NCBI GenBank assembly: GCA_964454445.1
Contig: CAYVTD010000021.1
Location: 1 to 53,771 of the forward strand
Direction of reading: 5' to 3'
Length of the DNA: 53,771 nucleotides
Source: CAYVTD01 sp964454445
GTDB lineage: Bacteria; Bacteroidota; Ignavibacteria; Kapaibacteriales; UBA2268
Below, piece by piece: positions 16,025 to 24,884 of the stretch (position 1 is the stretch's first letter; each line of letters starts with the position of its first letter). Both the position numbers and the translations under genes were made by a program. The notes beneath the pieces were generated by a model. It was not told the DNA's origin. It was given only the letters and a program-made list of their open reading frames with translations, and searched no databases.

Positions 16025-17098
16025 CTATTTCTGCATTTCCAGCAAATACTTCATCAAATCTTCAGGAGTTAAATCAGGATTCTCGGCTGTTTTAGCCTGC
16101 AAAGCAGCAATCAACTTTTCTTTGTTATTAATCTGAGGCAAACATTCATATACAAGTTCGCTTTTATTTAATACCTTAAGATTATAATAGGTTATCAATG
16201 CATTAAAACAATCTTCGAAATATTTAGGGTTTTTCGTGTATTGCTTCTTGAAAGTATCATGAAAATAATCGAGCACCCTCCTGCCGATTTGATGGCTTGC
16301 GGTTTGCTCAATCCATTCTTTGCTTTGATTATAAAGGAAAATATCGGTGTTGTAAGCCACCATAACAGGATAATTGTATCCCTCAAGAGTATTTACCAAG
16401 AAAGCTCTGTAACCCCTGCCCAAGTAGTTGCGATTTGCAATTTTTTCCCAATTTCTGATTATAGTATTCCCATCAATAACATTATATAAATCTAAAACCG
16501 CTTCGTCCATTCTGTTTTTATCCTCATCTTCGAGAAATTCCCGCTTATAGTCGGCTGCATTATGGGCATAGACCATACTAACATCGAAAGTTAGCTTTGC
16601 CCATTTTTTCTTGTCTTGTTCATTGAATTTTGTTAGGAAATTCTTGCCGATGGCAAGAGTATTATCGTTCCAATCGACTTTGTCTCCATATTTTTTCCAA
16701 AACTCTGTGTAATTTGCCGTTTCGATTGCTTTTTTTAAGTCAGGGAAGTAATCAAGGTATCCTTGCGGATTTCGTGCTTCCATACAAATAGGCACACACA
16801 CTAATAGCACTGCCATTGGGTGCGGCGTGAGGGAATTAAAATTAAGAAATTCAGAGTTATCTGTTATAAGTTTCTTGAATTGTGGCTTGAGCATGCTGGC
16901 GTATTTTTGTTGATATGTCGGATTGTCGATTAATCCGCCAAGCGTGGCAATATGAATGATATAATTTGGAGTCATCGAGGTTTTTGCCTCAAATTGATAA
17001 CGCTCCGATTCGGAATAACTAAACCGCGTTGCTTGTGAAAACAATGAACCATTGAACAGAATCAACAGACATGTAGCAGAAAATACAAATTTAAACAT
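16025..17098 (-). CDS. unknown exported protein in LPS operon
   Basis: I do not recognise this 357-residue protein. A signal peptide is clear (MFKFVFSATCLLILFNGSLFS, cleavage probably before QATRF). The rest is soluble, helix-rich and aromatic, with no Cys pair, lipobox or beta-barrel signature. Segments such as NYIIHIATLGGLIDNPTYQQKY and NTLEGYNYPVMVAYNTDIFLYN suggest a structured periplasmic domain. It sits between kdsA (51 bases upstream) and lptC (1 base downstream) on the same strand, so it is almost certainly co-transcribed with LPS genes. A role in envelope assembly is inferred from position only. Confidence 0.65.
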   Translation of the reverse strand: MFKFVFSATCLLILFNGSLFSQATRFSYSESERYQFEAKTSMTPNYIIHIATLGGLIDNPTYQQKYASMLKPQFKKLITDNSEFLNFNSLTPHPMAVLLVCVPICMEARNPQGYLDYFPDLKKAIETANYTEFWKKYGDKVDWNDNTLAIGKNFLTKFNEQDKKKWAKLTFDVSMVYAHNAADYKREFLEDEDKNRMDEAVLDLYNVIDGNTIIRNWEKIANRNYLGRGYRAFLVNTLEGYNYPVMVAYNTDIFLYNQSKEWIEQTASHQIGRRVLDYFHDTFKKQYTKNPKYFEDCFNALITYYNLKVLNKSELVYECLPQINNKEKLIAALQAKTAENPDLTPEDLMKYLLEMQK

Positions 17099-17148
17099 TT
17101 TATCACCATTTTAAAGAATTAAACATTTTTTCATTATTAAACATTTCA

Positions 17149-17946
17149 CTACAAAATACTTTCTTTGAACTTGTGGATTTTAACGACGTTTGAAATAAAT
17201 ATTTCAGCTTCAGAGAGAGGTATCTGTGTAGCGGCATCGCTTTTCGCATTTTTTGGGTCAGGATGAGTTTCCATAAAAAGCCCATTAATACCCACAGCAG
17301 CGGCGCCTCTTGCCAGTGCTGGAGAATATTCAGGCGCTCCCCCCGATTGCTTGCCAAGCGATGGCTTTTGAACTGAATGGGTAGCGTCGTAAACAACTGG
17401 ATAACCAAAACTTTTCATAATTAACAACGAACGGAAATCGACAATCAAATCGGAATAACCAAAACTGGTGCCGCGCTCTGTCAACCAAATATTCGTGTTG
17501 CCGGTTGCTGCAATTTTATTTGCCGCTTCCTTCATCGCATAAGGAGGCATAAACTGCCCTTTTTTCACATTTATTGTTTTTCCTGTTTCGCCTGCCGCAT
17601 GTAAAATATCAGTTTGGCGGCATAAAAAGGCAGGTATTTGCAAAACATCTACAAATTCAGCGGCATACCGAGCTTCGCCTGCTGAGTGGATATCAGTAAT
17701 AACAGGCACACCAAACTCCTGCTTTATTTCGGCAAGGTATCCCAAAGCAAGTTCGTCTCCTATGCCAGAAAAAGAATCGTGGCTTGTGCGATTTGCTTTC
17801 TTGTATGATGCTTTGAAATAAAGGGGAGCACCAAGTTTGCCACATATTTTAACAAGCTCGGAAGCCGTTTCCTGAAGTATTGATTTAGATTCGACGACGC
17901 AAGGCCCTGCTATTACAAAAAAAGGCGCTTTGATTTCGATTGACAT
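17149..17946 (-). CDS. kdsA: 2-dehydro-3-deoxyphosphooctonate aldolase (Kdo-8-phosphate synthase)
   Basis: A 265-residue TIM-barrel enzyme that condenses phosphoenolpyruvate with arabinose 5-phosphate to Kdo 8-phosphate for LPS inner core. It starts with FFVIAGPCVVES (9-20), the PEP-binding strand, followed by ASYKKANRTSHDSFSG and VITDIHS, all typical of KdsA. HSVQKPSLGKQSGG and MFMETHPDP-like segments (here LFMETHPDP) complete the family pattern. The conserved early Cys in AGPC suggests a possible metal-dependent form. It is the first gene of the minus-strand run leading to tpiA and is divergent from tilS. Confidence 0.95.
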   Translation of the reverse strand: MSIEIKAPFFVIAGPCVVESKSILQETASELVKICGKLGAPLYFKASYKKANRTSHDSFSGIGDELALGYLAEIKQEFGVPVITDIHSAGEARYAAEFVDVLQIPAFLCRQTDILHAAGETGKTINVKKGQFMPPYAMKEAANKIAATGNTNIWLTERGTSFGYSDLIVDFRSLLIMKSFGYPVVYDATHSVQKPSLGKQSGGAPEYSPALARGAAAVGINGLFMETHPDPKNAKSDAATQIPLSEAEIFISNVVKIHKFKESIL

Positions 17947-18100
17947 TGTTTCGGTAACAAATTTTTAGAATAAATGTAATTTTTGATATTTATATATTAA
18001 CGTTTATTTAATGATATAATTTTTCAAACTTTATAGAACACATTATCTAATCAATGCAAACTTTTTATCTAAGAGTTTTTTTAAATTTATCAATATTTGC

Positions 18101-18108
18101 TATTTTTG
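18101..18108 (+). promoter_or_regulatory. candidate -7 box for tilS
   Basis: TATTTTTG matches TAnnTTTG in full and lies 30 bases before the ATG at 18139. At the -33 distance the bases are TTT rather than TTG. It supports starting tilS at 18139, because the upstream TTG at 18097 would lie before this box. Confidence 0.35.
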
Positions 18109-18138
18109 ATTGATATTTTATTACAATATATATTAATA

Positions 18139-19935
18139 ATGAAAAAACAAGTCGATAAAAAAAACAAAGAAATAGGGACAGAAAAAACAGAGCCAATCGT
18201 CGAGAAAATAGTTGAAAAAAACGAAGGCAATGATTCTGATAATGTCGTAAAGCAACCTGACAAAAAACATAAGCCAGCAGCTAAACGCAAAACTGCCAAA
18301 AATCCAGTAGAAAAAACAGCTAAGGAAAAGACTATTGAGACAAAAGAAAAACCCAAAAAGACAGACGTAAAGGAAATCCAGCTTGAGCATGATTTAAAAG
18401 AAAAGCAACAACAGAATGTTTTAAAAGAAAAGCAACAACAGAAGAAAAAACCAACGAAAAAATCGAAATCTCACCCCATAGACGGCAAAAAGTTATTAGA
18501 TGCAATTAATAAACGGAAGCAAAACGAAAAACTGTTTTCAATAGCCGATGCAGCTCTTACAAGAGAATTTGTTTTATCACCGGAACTTGAAGTGTTCGCT
18601 GCAGTTAGCGGTGGGAGCGACTCGGTTGTAATGCTCGATATTTTAAAATACTTGTCTCTTCAATATGGTTTTAAATTAAGCATTATTCATTATAATCATA
18701 GCCTACGCGGAAAGGCATCAGACGAAGATGAAAAGTTTGTTGCCCGACTTGCCACAAAATATGGGCTTAGTTTCTTTTCGCAAAAAGGATTTGTCAAACT
18801 ATATGCCGAAGCACATTCCTGCGGTATTGAGGAGGCGGCACGTGTCATGCGATATCGCTTTTTCGAAAAAATCTGCAGGAGCAAGAATGCCTCTATTCTT
18901 GCCACTGCCCATAACGCAGACGACAACGCTGAAACTTTTTTGCTCAATCTGATGCGAGGTTCCGGCTTGACAGGGCTTTCAGGTATTCCCGAATCAAGGG
19001 CTTTCGCAAAAAAAACAGTTATTATCCGTCCATTGCTAAAAGCAAAAAAGCAGGAAATTGTCGATTATGCAAAACTCAACAATCTCGAATGGCGAGAAGA
19101 CCGCTCGAATACATCGCTTATTTATAAAAGAAACAAAGTCCGCCACGAACTAATACCACTTTTAAAAGAATCGTATTCCCCTGCCATTGTTGAGATATTA
19201 AACAGAACCATTCGCTTCATCAATGGAGCAGACGCTTTTGTAAAAGAATATATCGAGCAAATCTATCCTCTATTGATAGCTGGAAACCAAAACAACATTC
19301 TTGATTTGAAGATTTCATATCTCGAAGCTTACGACGAATTCATTCAAGGCGAAATGCTCCAGCATGCAATAAGCCGTAATTTCGAAATTGGACCAATACC
19401 CCTGCATACAGTCGATAGAATAATAAAATTAATTAAAAGTCCCGTTAATTCAAAATGCGAAGTAAACAAGGAAGTCGAGGCAATGCGTGGCAGAAGAACG
19501 CTTATTTTTTATAAATTGACTAACGACATTCGCTTGGAAGAGAAAATTGAAAAAATTGGCGCTTACGAGTTTGGGAGGATCAAGATTGAATTGTCGAAAG
19601 TCAGAAAAAATCAAGTCAAATTCTCAATGGATCCAAATATTGAGTTTTTCGATGCCGACCTGCTACCAGAAGTTTTAACCATTAGGAGCAAGCAAGATGG
19701 CGATATGTTCTCTCCCCTTGGTATGGTTGGCAGTATGAAAGTTAGCGATTTCCTAACCAATGAAAAGATACCACTTCTTGAAAGAAAAAATATTGTTGTT
19801 CTGTCTGCAAAACAAGAAATAATATGGGTCTGCGGATTGAGAGCAAGCGATAAATTTAAAATAACAGACTCGACAAAACAATTTATCAAAGCAACTTTTT
19901 CCATTAAAAACGAGGGATCTGATTCTAACTTATAA
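18139..19935 (+). CDS. tilS: tRNA(Ile)-lysidine synthase with long basic N-terminal extension
   Basis: TilS attaches lysine to C34 of the CAU-anticodon tRNA(Ile), so it reads AUA. The PP-loop motif SGGSDS is at residues 157-162 when counted from the ATG at 18139; in most TilS it is near residue 20-30. Then come HYNHSLRG, TAHNADDNAETFLLNL, and a C-terminal TilS substrate-binding domain (about 500-590: LTIRSKQDGDMFSPLG, VSDFLTNEKIP). The extra ~130 residues at the N-terminus are Lys/Glu-rich and low in complexity, and include a tandem repeat LKEKQQQ. A TTG at 18097 would add 14 hydrophobic residues but is an unlikely start. It is convergent with the next gene, 3 bases apart. Confidence 0.93.
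   Translation: MKKQVDKKNKEIGTEKTEPIVEKIVEKNEGNDSDNVVKQPDKKHKPAAKRKTAKNPVEKTAKEKTIETKEKPKKTDVKEIQLEHDLKEKQQQNVLKEKQQQKKKPTKKSKSHPIDGKKLLDAINKRKQNEKLFSIADAALTREFVLSPELEVFAAVSGGSDSVVMLDILKYLSLQYGFKLSIIHYNHSLRGKASDEDEKFVARLATKYGLSFFSQKGFVKLYAEAHSCGIEEAARVMRYRFFEKICRSKNASILATAHNADDNAETFLLNLMRGSGLTGLSGIPESRAFAKKTVIIRPLLKAKKQEIVDYAKLNNLEWREDRSNTSLIYKRNKVRHELIPLLKESYSPAIVEILNRTIRFINGADAFVKEYIEQIYPLLIAGNQNNILDLKISYLEAYDEFIQGEMLQHAISRNFEIGPIPLHTVDRIIKLIKSPVNSKCEVNKEVEAMRGRRTLIFYKLTNDIRLEEKIEKIGAYEFGRIKIELSKVRKNQVKFSMDPNIEFFDADLLPEVLTIRSKQDGDMFSPLGMVGSMKVSDFLTNEKIPLLERKNIVVLSAKQEIIWVCGLRASDKFKITDSTKQFIKATFSIKNEGSDSNL
18394..18442 (+). repeat. tandem duplication inside tilS extension
   Basis: TTAAAAGAAAAGCAACAACAG occurs twice in direct order, 27 bases apart, encoding LKEKQQQ-NV-LKEKQQQ. 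It lies in the low-complexity N-terminal extension and keeps the frame, so the extension's length may vary between strains. Confidence 0.7.
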
Positions 19936-19938
19936 GCC

Positions 19939-20934
19939 TTAATTATAGAACAACTTAAGCGACTGACGAAAAAAAATAACAATGCCCCATAGAGTTACAA
20001 GCAGAAATTGACAGAGATGGATAGCTATGCTTGCAGCCAATGCCGTTTCTTCACAGATTTTAAAAAGCCCGAGAGACAAGATAGTCAATCCCTGGAACAA
20101 GCCTACAAATCCCGGTGAAGATGGAATTATCAAACCATAATTGACAACAGCAAGCGTAACTATACCAGCTGATATATAATCAATCTCTGGCGCCAGGGCA
20201 TAGATAATAATTACAAAAACGACAGATTCCATCAGCCAGATTATTGTGCTGAGCGATAGTATTTGCGCAGTATTTCTGTCAAAATTCAGAAAAACAAGTG
20301 AAGAATATATCTTTTCTATATTATCTCTTAAAAAAGATTTCTTTTTTGCTATTTTCGTGTTAAGTTTTTCAATTATCCTTTTTCCCTGCACTCGCAAGAC
20401 GATGGCAAATACTATTATAATTAAATAAATTGAAGCAGCAGAGATTGTAATATTCATTATCAAATTATTTTTAAAAAAAGGAAGTTGGGCAAGCCATATT
20501 GTTACAATTAGGATAAGCAATATTGCAAAACCATCTATGATTTTTATAAGCATAGACGATGAAAAAGCAGTTACCCTGCTGATACCCGTTTTCGAGCTAA
20601 AATATTCCATCCTGACGAGTTCACCTCCTTTGGCAGGCAATAAATTGTTGCCTGCAAAACCAAGCATTATCGATTCAAAATAAACTTTAAAAGGGATGCC
20701 GGAATAATTCTTGAGCATTTTTTTCCAACGCGCAGTTCTAAGCAGAAACGTTGATAAATAAATCGCCGTAGCAAGAAAAATCCAATACCATTGTATCTTG
20801 AGTAAAGAGTTGAAAGCCAATCCAATATCGACAGTTATCGCTATATAGGCAAGAGAAGCTAAAGATATTAATATTCCAAAAATACCTACTATTTTTTGTT
20901 TATCAACATTCGATATATTCCATTTAGTCGCCAA
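19939..20934 (-). CDS. YbhN/UPF0104-type membrane protein (lysylphosphatidylglycerol synthase TM-like)
   Basis: A 331-residue protein with about eight hydrophobic helices and the family signature LLPAKGGELVRMEYF followed by GFAILLILIV. A second conserved element, YGLIIPSSPGFVGLFQGLTI, is near the C-terminus. This matches the flippase-like domain of MprF and the UPF0104 family, whose bacterial members are linked to lipid or glycan movement. It lacks the C-terminal aminoacyl-transferase domain of MprF, so a lysyl-lipid role cannot be claimed. Its start overlaps the end of ddl by 11 bases, so the pair is one transcript. Confidence 0.85.
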   Translation of the reverse strand: MATKWNISNVDKQKIVGIFGILISLASLAYIAITVDIGLAFNSLLKIQWYWIFLATAIYLSTFLLRTARWKKMLKNYSGIPFKVYFESIMLGFAGNNLLPAKGGELVRMEYFSSKTGISRVTAFSSSMLIKIIDGFAILLILIVTIWLAQLPFFKNNLIMNITISAASIYLIIIVFAIVLRVQGKRIIEKLNTKIAKKKSFLRDNIEKIYSSLVFLNFDRNTAQILSLSTIIWLMESVVFVIIIYALAPEIDYISAGIVTLAVVNYGLIIPSSPGFVGLFQGLTILSLGLFKICEETALAASIAIHLCQFLLVTLWGIVIFFRQSLKLFYN

Positions 20935-21940
20935 GTGCTAGTTGGAGTATGTTTTGGCAAAGCTCAGGAAACTCGATTCCGAGCGATTTTGCAGCTTTAG
21001 GAACTAAACTAGTGTCAGTAAACCCTGGTATAGTATTCATTTCAAGGCAGAATGGCTGTCCGTCTTCAGAAAGACGAAAATCGGCACGTGCAAAACCTTC
21101 GCAACCAAGCGCTTCGAAAGCTGCCACTGCTATATCTTGAGTAAAATCTGATATATCTTCGCTTACATCCATAGGGCAAATATATTCGGTTTTTCCTTTG
21201 GAATACTTGTGTTCATAATCATAAAAACCGCCTTCAGGTTTTATTTCTATCAATGGCAGAGCTTGCCCTCCAATAATTCCGACTGTAACTTCCCTGCCAG
21301 GAATAAAGGATTCTACCAACACTTTGCGGCTATATTTACCTGCATTGACAACAGCATCGGCAATATCGTCAAGATTTCCATTAAAAATCATGCTTATGCC
21401 AATAGTCGAACCTTGGTCGTTTGGCTTTATCACAAGATTTTGTCCCAAGTCTTTTCGTAATTGTTCAAAAACTTCGTAGTCATTATATTCATTGGGGGTT
21501 ACAACCCTCCAAGCAGGAGTTAGAATATTGTTGGCAAGAAAGATGGCTTTCGATTGTGCTTTGTCGATGCTAAGAGCGCTTGCCAGAATTTTGCTTCCTG
21601 TATAAGGAATACCCCTTAGCTCAAGTAAAGATTGTACTTTGCCATCTTCGCCATTTAATCCGTGTAAAACTAAAAATGCTGCATCGACATTGTCAAAAAT
21701 ATTTGAGTTAAAACATTCAATGATATTTCTTTCCGGAAATTGTTTCAATTCGCTATCGTCGGGAATTTGAGCCATATTTGCCAACTCTTCACCATTGCGA
21801 AGAGCATCGCCTCCAAAGGCGGGGTCAACTGCCAAGACATCGTGACCAAGTGATTTCAAAGCTTTTACTACTGCCATTCCTCCGGCAATAGAAACATTTC
21901 TTTCGGGCGATATACCGCCAAAAACTACTGCTATTCTCAT
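20924..21940 (-). CDS. ddl: D-alanine--D-alanine ligase
   Basis: A 338-residue ATP-grasp enzyme that makes D-Ala-D-Ala for peptidoglycan. The N-terminal loop reads VVFGGISPERNVS (Ddl usually has SxEREVS). The ATP-grasp core has NLVIKPNDQGSTIGI and VESFIPGREVTVGIIG. The metal-binding end is FARADFRLSEDGQPFCLEMNTIPGFT, whose E, N and Asp are the magnesium ligands. The start ATG at 21940 has AGGAAG upstream, 9 bases after the uracil-DNA glycosylase stop. It overlaps the YbhN-type gene by 11 bases at its end. Confidence 0.95.
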   Translation of the reverse strand: MRIAVVFGGISPERNVSIAGGMAVVKALKSLGHDVLAVDPAFGGDALRNGEELANMAQIPDDSELKQFPERNIIECFNSNIFDNVDAAFLVLHGLNGEDGKVQSLLELRGIPYTGSKILASALSIDKAQSKAIFLANNILTPAWRVVTPNEYNDYEVFEQLRKDLGQNLVIKPNDQGSTIGISMIFNGNLDDIADAVVNAGKYSRKVLVESFIPGREVTVGIIGGQALPLIEIKPEGGFYDYEHKYSKGKTEYICPMDVSEDISDFTQDIAVAAFEALGCEGFARADFRLSEDGQPFCLEMNTIPGFTDTSLVPKAAKSLGIEFPELCQNILQLALGD

Positions 21941-21949
21941 TAATTCTTC

Positions 21950-22777
21950 CTATTTTGTGTTTTCAAGATATTGATTATATAGTTCTCTTAGCAACTGCAC
22001 ATCATCCCAGAGCGGTTTCTTCAGATTTGGATTTCGCAATAGAGCCGCCGGATGGTAAGTTACGAGCATTTTTATACCATGATAATCGACAATTTTGCCT
22101 CGTGTATCTGCCATTTTATGCTTTTTCTTTAAAAGCGAATCCACTGCAGTTAGTCCTAGGGCTAAAATAAACTCTGGCTTGATCAATTCAATTTGCTTTA
22201 GTAAAAATGGCTCGCATTGGGTAATTTCCTCAGGTTCGGGGCGCCGATTGTCAGGCGGACGGCATTTAAGTATATTGCAAATATATACATCATCACGACT
22301 TAGATTAATGGCAGCAAGAATTTTCGTCAGCAATTGCCCTGCTCTGCCAACAAATGGCTCGCCTTGAGCATCTTCATCTGCTCCAGGTGCCTCACCTATT
22401 ATCATAATATCTGCTTTAGGATTGCCTGCTCCAAAAACAAACTTGTTACGGGTTAGCCCTAATTGACAATTTGTGCAATTCCGTATCGACTCAAATAATT
22501 CAGTTAAGTTGGTACTGCTTTTCCACGCCGGTCCGCTTGCAAAAAGATGTCCTGATTCGTTGACGAGAAATGCTACCTCCTTTTGCTCGCTTGGTAATGG
22601 ATAGCTCACTTGCGTCAATTCCTTTTTTGGAGATTGTTTTGGTTTTTGTTCGTCGAAAAGACCGGAAAACGAAGATGATTCCTCTATTTTTTCTTTCTTG
22701 TCCAAATAAATATCTTCGCCGTAAACATTTTCGATATATTGCAAATATGCTTCAATCTGATCGAGAAGTTTATTCAT
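21950..22777 (-). CDS. family 4 uracil-DNA glycosylase (iron-sulfur)
   Basis: A 275-residue protein with a ~95-residue variable N-terminus followed by the type 4 UDG fold. The four Fe-S cysteines are Cys101 and Cys104 (CTNC), Cys172 and Cys188, spaced 15 residues apart as in the family. The active-site motif GEAPGADEDAQGEPFVG (129-145) and the C-terminal HPAALLRNP complete it. It removes uracil from DNA in base-excision repair. The low-complexity N-terminus resembles that of other FCB family-4 UDGs and the phage SPO1-polymerase-like fusions. It heads an apparent operon with ddl. Confidence 0.93.
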   Translation of the reverse strand: MNKLLDQIEAYLQYIENVYGEDIYLDKKEKIEESSSFSGLFDEQKPKQSPKKELTQVSYPLPSEQKEVAFLVNESGHLFASGPAWKSSTNLTELFESIRNCTNCQLGLTRNKFVFGAGNPKADIMIIGEAPGADEDAQGEPFVGRAGQLLTKILAAINLSRDDVYICNILKCRPPDNRRPEPEEITQCEPFLLKQIELIKPEFILALGLTAVDSLLKKKHKMADTRGKIVDYHGIKMLVTYHPAALLRNPNLKKPLWDDVQLLRELYNQYLENTK

Positions 22778-22834
22778 TTATTATAGTGTTAATTTCAAGA
22801 CTTTGATGAGATATACTGTTTTTAACTGATTCGA

Positions 22835-24034
22835 TTAAATAAGCCCGACATCAATCAAACATTTTTTAATTCTGCTAAAAGATCTTTCAATGTCTTGGTC
22901 GATTCCAACAGAAATCCGCACAAGCCCTGGCGTCATACCCATAGCTTCTTGCTCTTCTTTTGGAATTTCCGAAGAAGTGCTACTCCCGGGCGAGCTAAAT
23001 AATGTTTTATAAAATCCCAGACTAACAGCAAAATAACCTACTGATTCGTTTTGCATTGCTTCCATCAATCTGTTGGCGTTTTCCTCTGTTTTAGTATCAA
23101 GCGTTAGCATACCCCCATATCCATAGCCAGGATTTTTCAGCTTGGTTAGTAGCTGATATTGAGGATGTTCTTCCAATCCAGGATAAAATACCTTTATACC
23201 CAAAGCTTTAAGGCTATTCGCTACAAAACTTGCATTCTTGCTATGTTGTTGAATGCGTATATGGAGTGTTCTTAGATTCTTTAATATGCTCGCCGAACGC
23301 AATGAATCCATAACAGGACCAAGTAGCATTGCCGCACCAGAATTAACATCTCGAAGCAAGGCAACGAAATCTGCATCAGCACAAACAGCACCACCAACGC
23401 AATCGCTTGAGCCATTTACGAATTTTGTTAAACTATGAACAACAATGTGAGCACCGGTTTTTAATGGAGTTAATATTAATGGACTAAACGTGTTATCGAC
23501 GATAAGCTTGCAATTATGGGCATCTGCGATTTTTCTCAATTCCGGTGTGTCTGCCACTTCGAGCAAGGGGTTACTAATGGTTTCAGTATAAATAACTTTG
23601 GTTTTTTCGTTTATTTTCGATTTAACGGCATCGAGGTCGCAAATATTAACAAAATGTGTGTTAATGCCAAGGCGTGGTAAAAAATTTTTTAGTAGAGCGT
23701 AAGTGCCTCCGTATATTGTCCTCGATGCAATGATTTCATCGCCTGTTTTACACAATTGAAGTACGGAGCAGGCAATCGCCGCCATTCCAGAAGCAGTAAT
23801 CTTAGCATCTTCAGAGCCTTCCATCAAAGACAGAGCTTTGCCGAGATAGCGGTTTGTCGGGTTAAGATGGCGGGAATAAAGAAAGCAACCTTCAATCTCG
23901 TGATTGAAAATTTCTTTCATTTTGTCAGCAGTCATAAAAGTAAATGTCGAGGAATCTTCTATCGAAGGATTTACGCCTCCGTATTCTCCAAAAACAAGAT
24001 AATCTTGCACACGATTTGCCGGGTCATTGTTCAT
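22835..24034 (-). CDS. Cys/Met-metabolism PLP enzyme (methionine gamma-lyase-like)
   Basis: A 399-residue fold-type I PLP enzyme. The phosphate-binding and cofactor segments are YSRHLNPTNRYLGKAL (53-68), ASGMAAI, and SLTKFVNGSSDCVGG, with Lys204 as the Schiff-base residue. The family spans cystathionine gamma-synthase, cystathionine gamma-lyase, O-acetylhomoserine sulfhydrylase and methionine gamma-lyase. The N-terminal 'Y.RH.NPT' and the overall spacing lean to methionine gamma-lyase, but a sulfhydrylase is possible. GGAG lies 6 bases before the ATG. metH two genes upstream on the same strand fits a methionine theme. Confidence 0.88.
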   Translation of the reverse strand: MNNDPANRVQDYLVFGEYGGVNPSIEDSSTFTFMTADKMKEIFNHEIEGCFLYSRHLNPTNRYLGKALSLMEGSEDAKITASGMAAIACSVLQLCKTGDEIIASRTIYGGTYALLKNFLPRLGINTHFVNICDLDAVKSKINEKTKVIYTETISNPLLEVADTPELRKIADAHNCKLIVDNTFSPLILTPLKTGAHIVVHSLTKFVNGSSDCVGGAVCADADFVALLRDVNSGAAMLLGPVMDSLRSASILKNLRTLHIRIQQHSKNASFVANSLKALGIKVFYPGLEEHPQYQLLTKLKNPGYGYGGMLTLDTKTEENANRLMEAMQNESVGYFAVSLGFYKTLFSSPGSSTSSEIPKEEQEAMGMTPGLVRISVGIDQDIERSFSRIKKCLIDVGLI

Positions 24035-24171
24035 TTCGTCTCCAAATAATAATCTAATTTGAAAAAAATAAAAGAATAAATTACAAAATAATCAAATGAT
24101 AAGCAAATATTATTGAATGGAACACAGAAAAGCGGATTTATAATAGGATAAAAAAAATATCGTTTTGGTGT

Positions 24172-24819
24172 TTAGTCTTTTATTTCGATTTTTTTACCTA
24201 AAAATTTGGGTTGTTTATTTAAAACCAAATCCAGAAAGACTTTAACTCTTGCCATCGACTCTCTGAAATCGGTTGGAAAATCTAATTCTTTATTTGGTGA
24301 AGGGGCATTGTAGGCAATTGCCTCAATACCTTTTGTGAATGCAATGAAGATAGCTCTTTTATTGTGAAATTCCTGAGAAATAACCGTATATTTTTTCTGT
24401 CCGAAAATTTCTTTAGCCCGAACAATGGCATCGAGGGTGCGAAAGCCTGCATAATCAAGATACATAACATTGTCCGGCACTCCCCTCAAGCGAAGATGTT
24501 TTTTCATTACCATTGGTTCGTTGTATTCCATTGTGGCATTATCACCACTCAAGATTAGTACATTGACTTTTTTTGTGAAATAGAGCTTGGCAGCGGCATC
24601 CATTCTGCCTTCAAAATAGGGGTTTTTTTTACCATCTTGCATAAAACGGCTTGTGCCAAGAACTAGCCCTGTTTTGTTAAATGGCAATTTTTCTATATCA
24701 TTATATACTTTATCTCTTGAATACAACTCGATAATGACAGTTGACATAATCACTGTAAATATTAATAATAGCAAAGCAACTATTAATAAATTCAATAATA
24801 TGACAACTCTTTTTTTCAT
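24172..24819 (-). CDS. SanA/YdcF-type DUF218 membrane protein
   Basis: A 215-residue protein with one N-terminal membrane helix (about 6-30) and a DUF218 domain in the periplasm. It has LVLGTSRFM near the start of the domain, then YFEGRMDAAAKLY, VLILSGDN and an acidic pocket in YLDYAGFRTLDAIVRA, the set seen in SanA (vancomycin-sensitivity protein) and YdcF. SanA-type proteins affect envelope permeability by an unknown mechanism. The gene lies between the PLP enzyme and metH on the same strand, with gaps of 137 and 65 bases, so operon membership is unclear. Confidence 0.85.
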   Translation of the reverse strand: MKKRVVILLNLLIVALLLLIFTVIMSTVIIELYSRDKVYNDIEKLPFNKTGLVLGTSRFMQDGKKNPYFEGRMDAAAKLYFTKKVNVLILSGDNATMEYNEPMVMKKHLRLRGVPDNVMYLDYAGFRTLDAIVRAKEIFGQKKYTVISQEFHNKRAIFIAFTKGIEAIAYNAPSPNKELDFPTDFRESMARVKVFLDLVLNKQPKFLGKKIEIKD

Positions 24820-24884
24820 TGGTTTATTGTATTTTAAAAGTGTTATATTACTTAAATTTCAATAATTATAAGCATAATTACAAT

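Noticed and set aside
18097..18138. TTG start that would extend tilS by 14 hydrophobic residues
   Set aside because: It lies upstream of the best -7 box (18101-18108) and adds a hydrophobic patch that does not suit a cytosolic enzyme. The ATG at 18139 is preferred.
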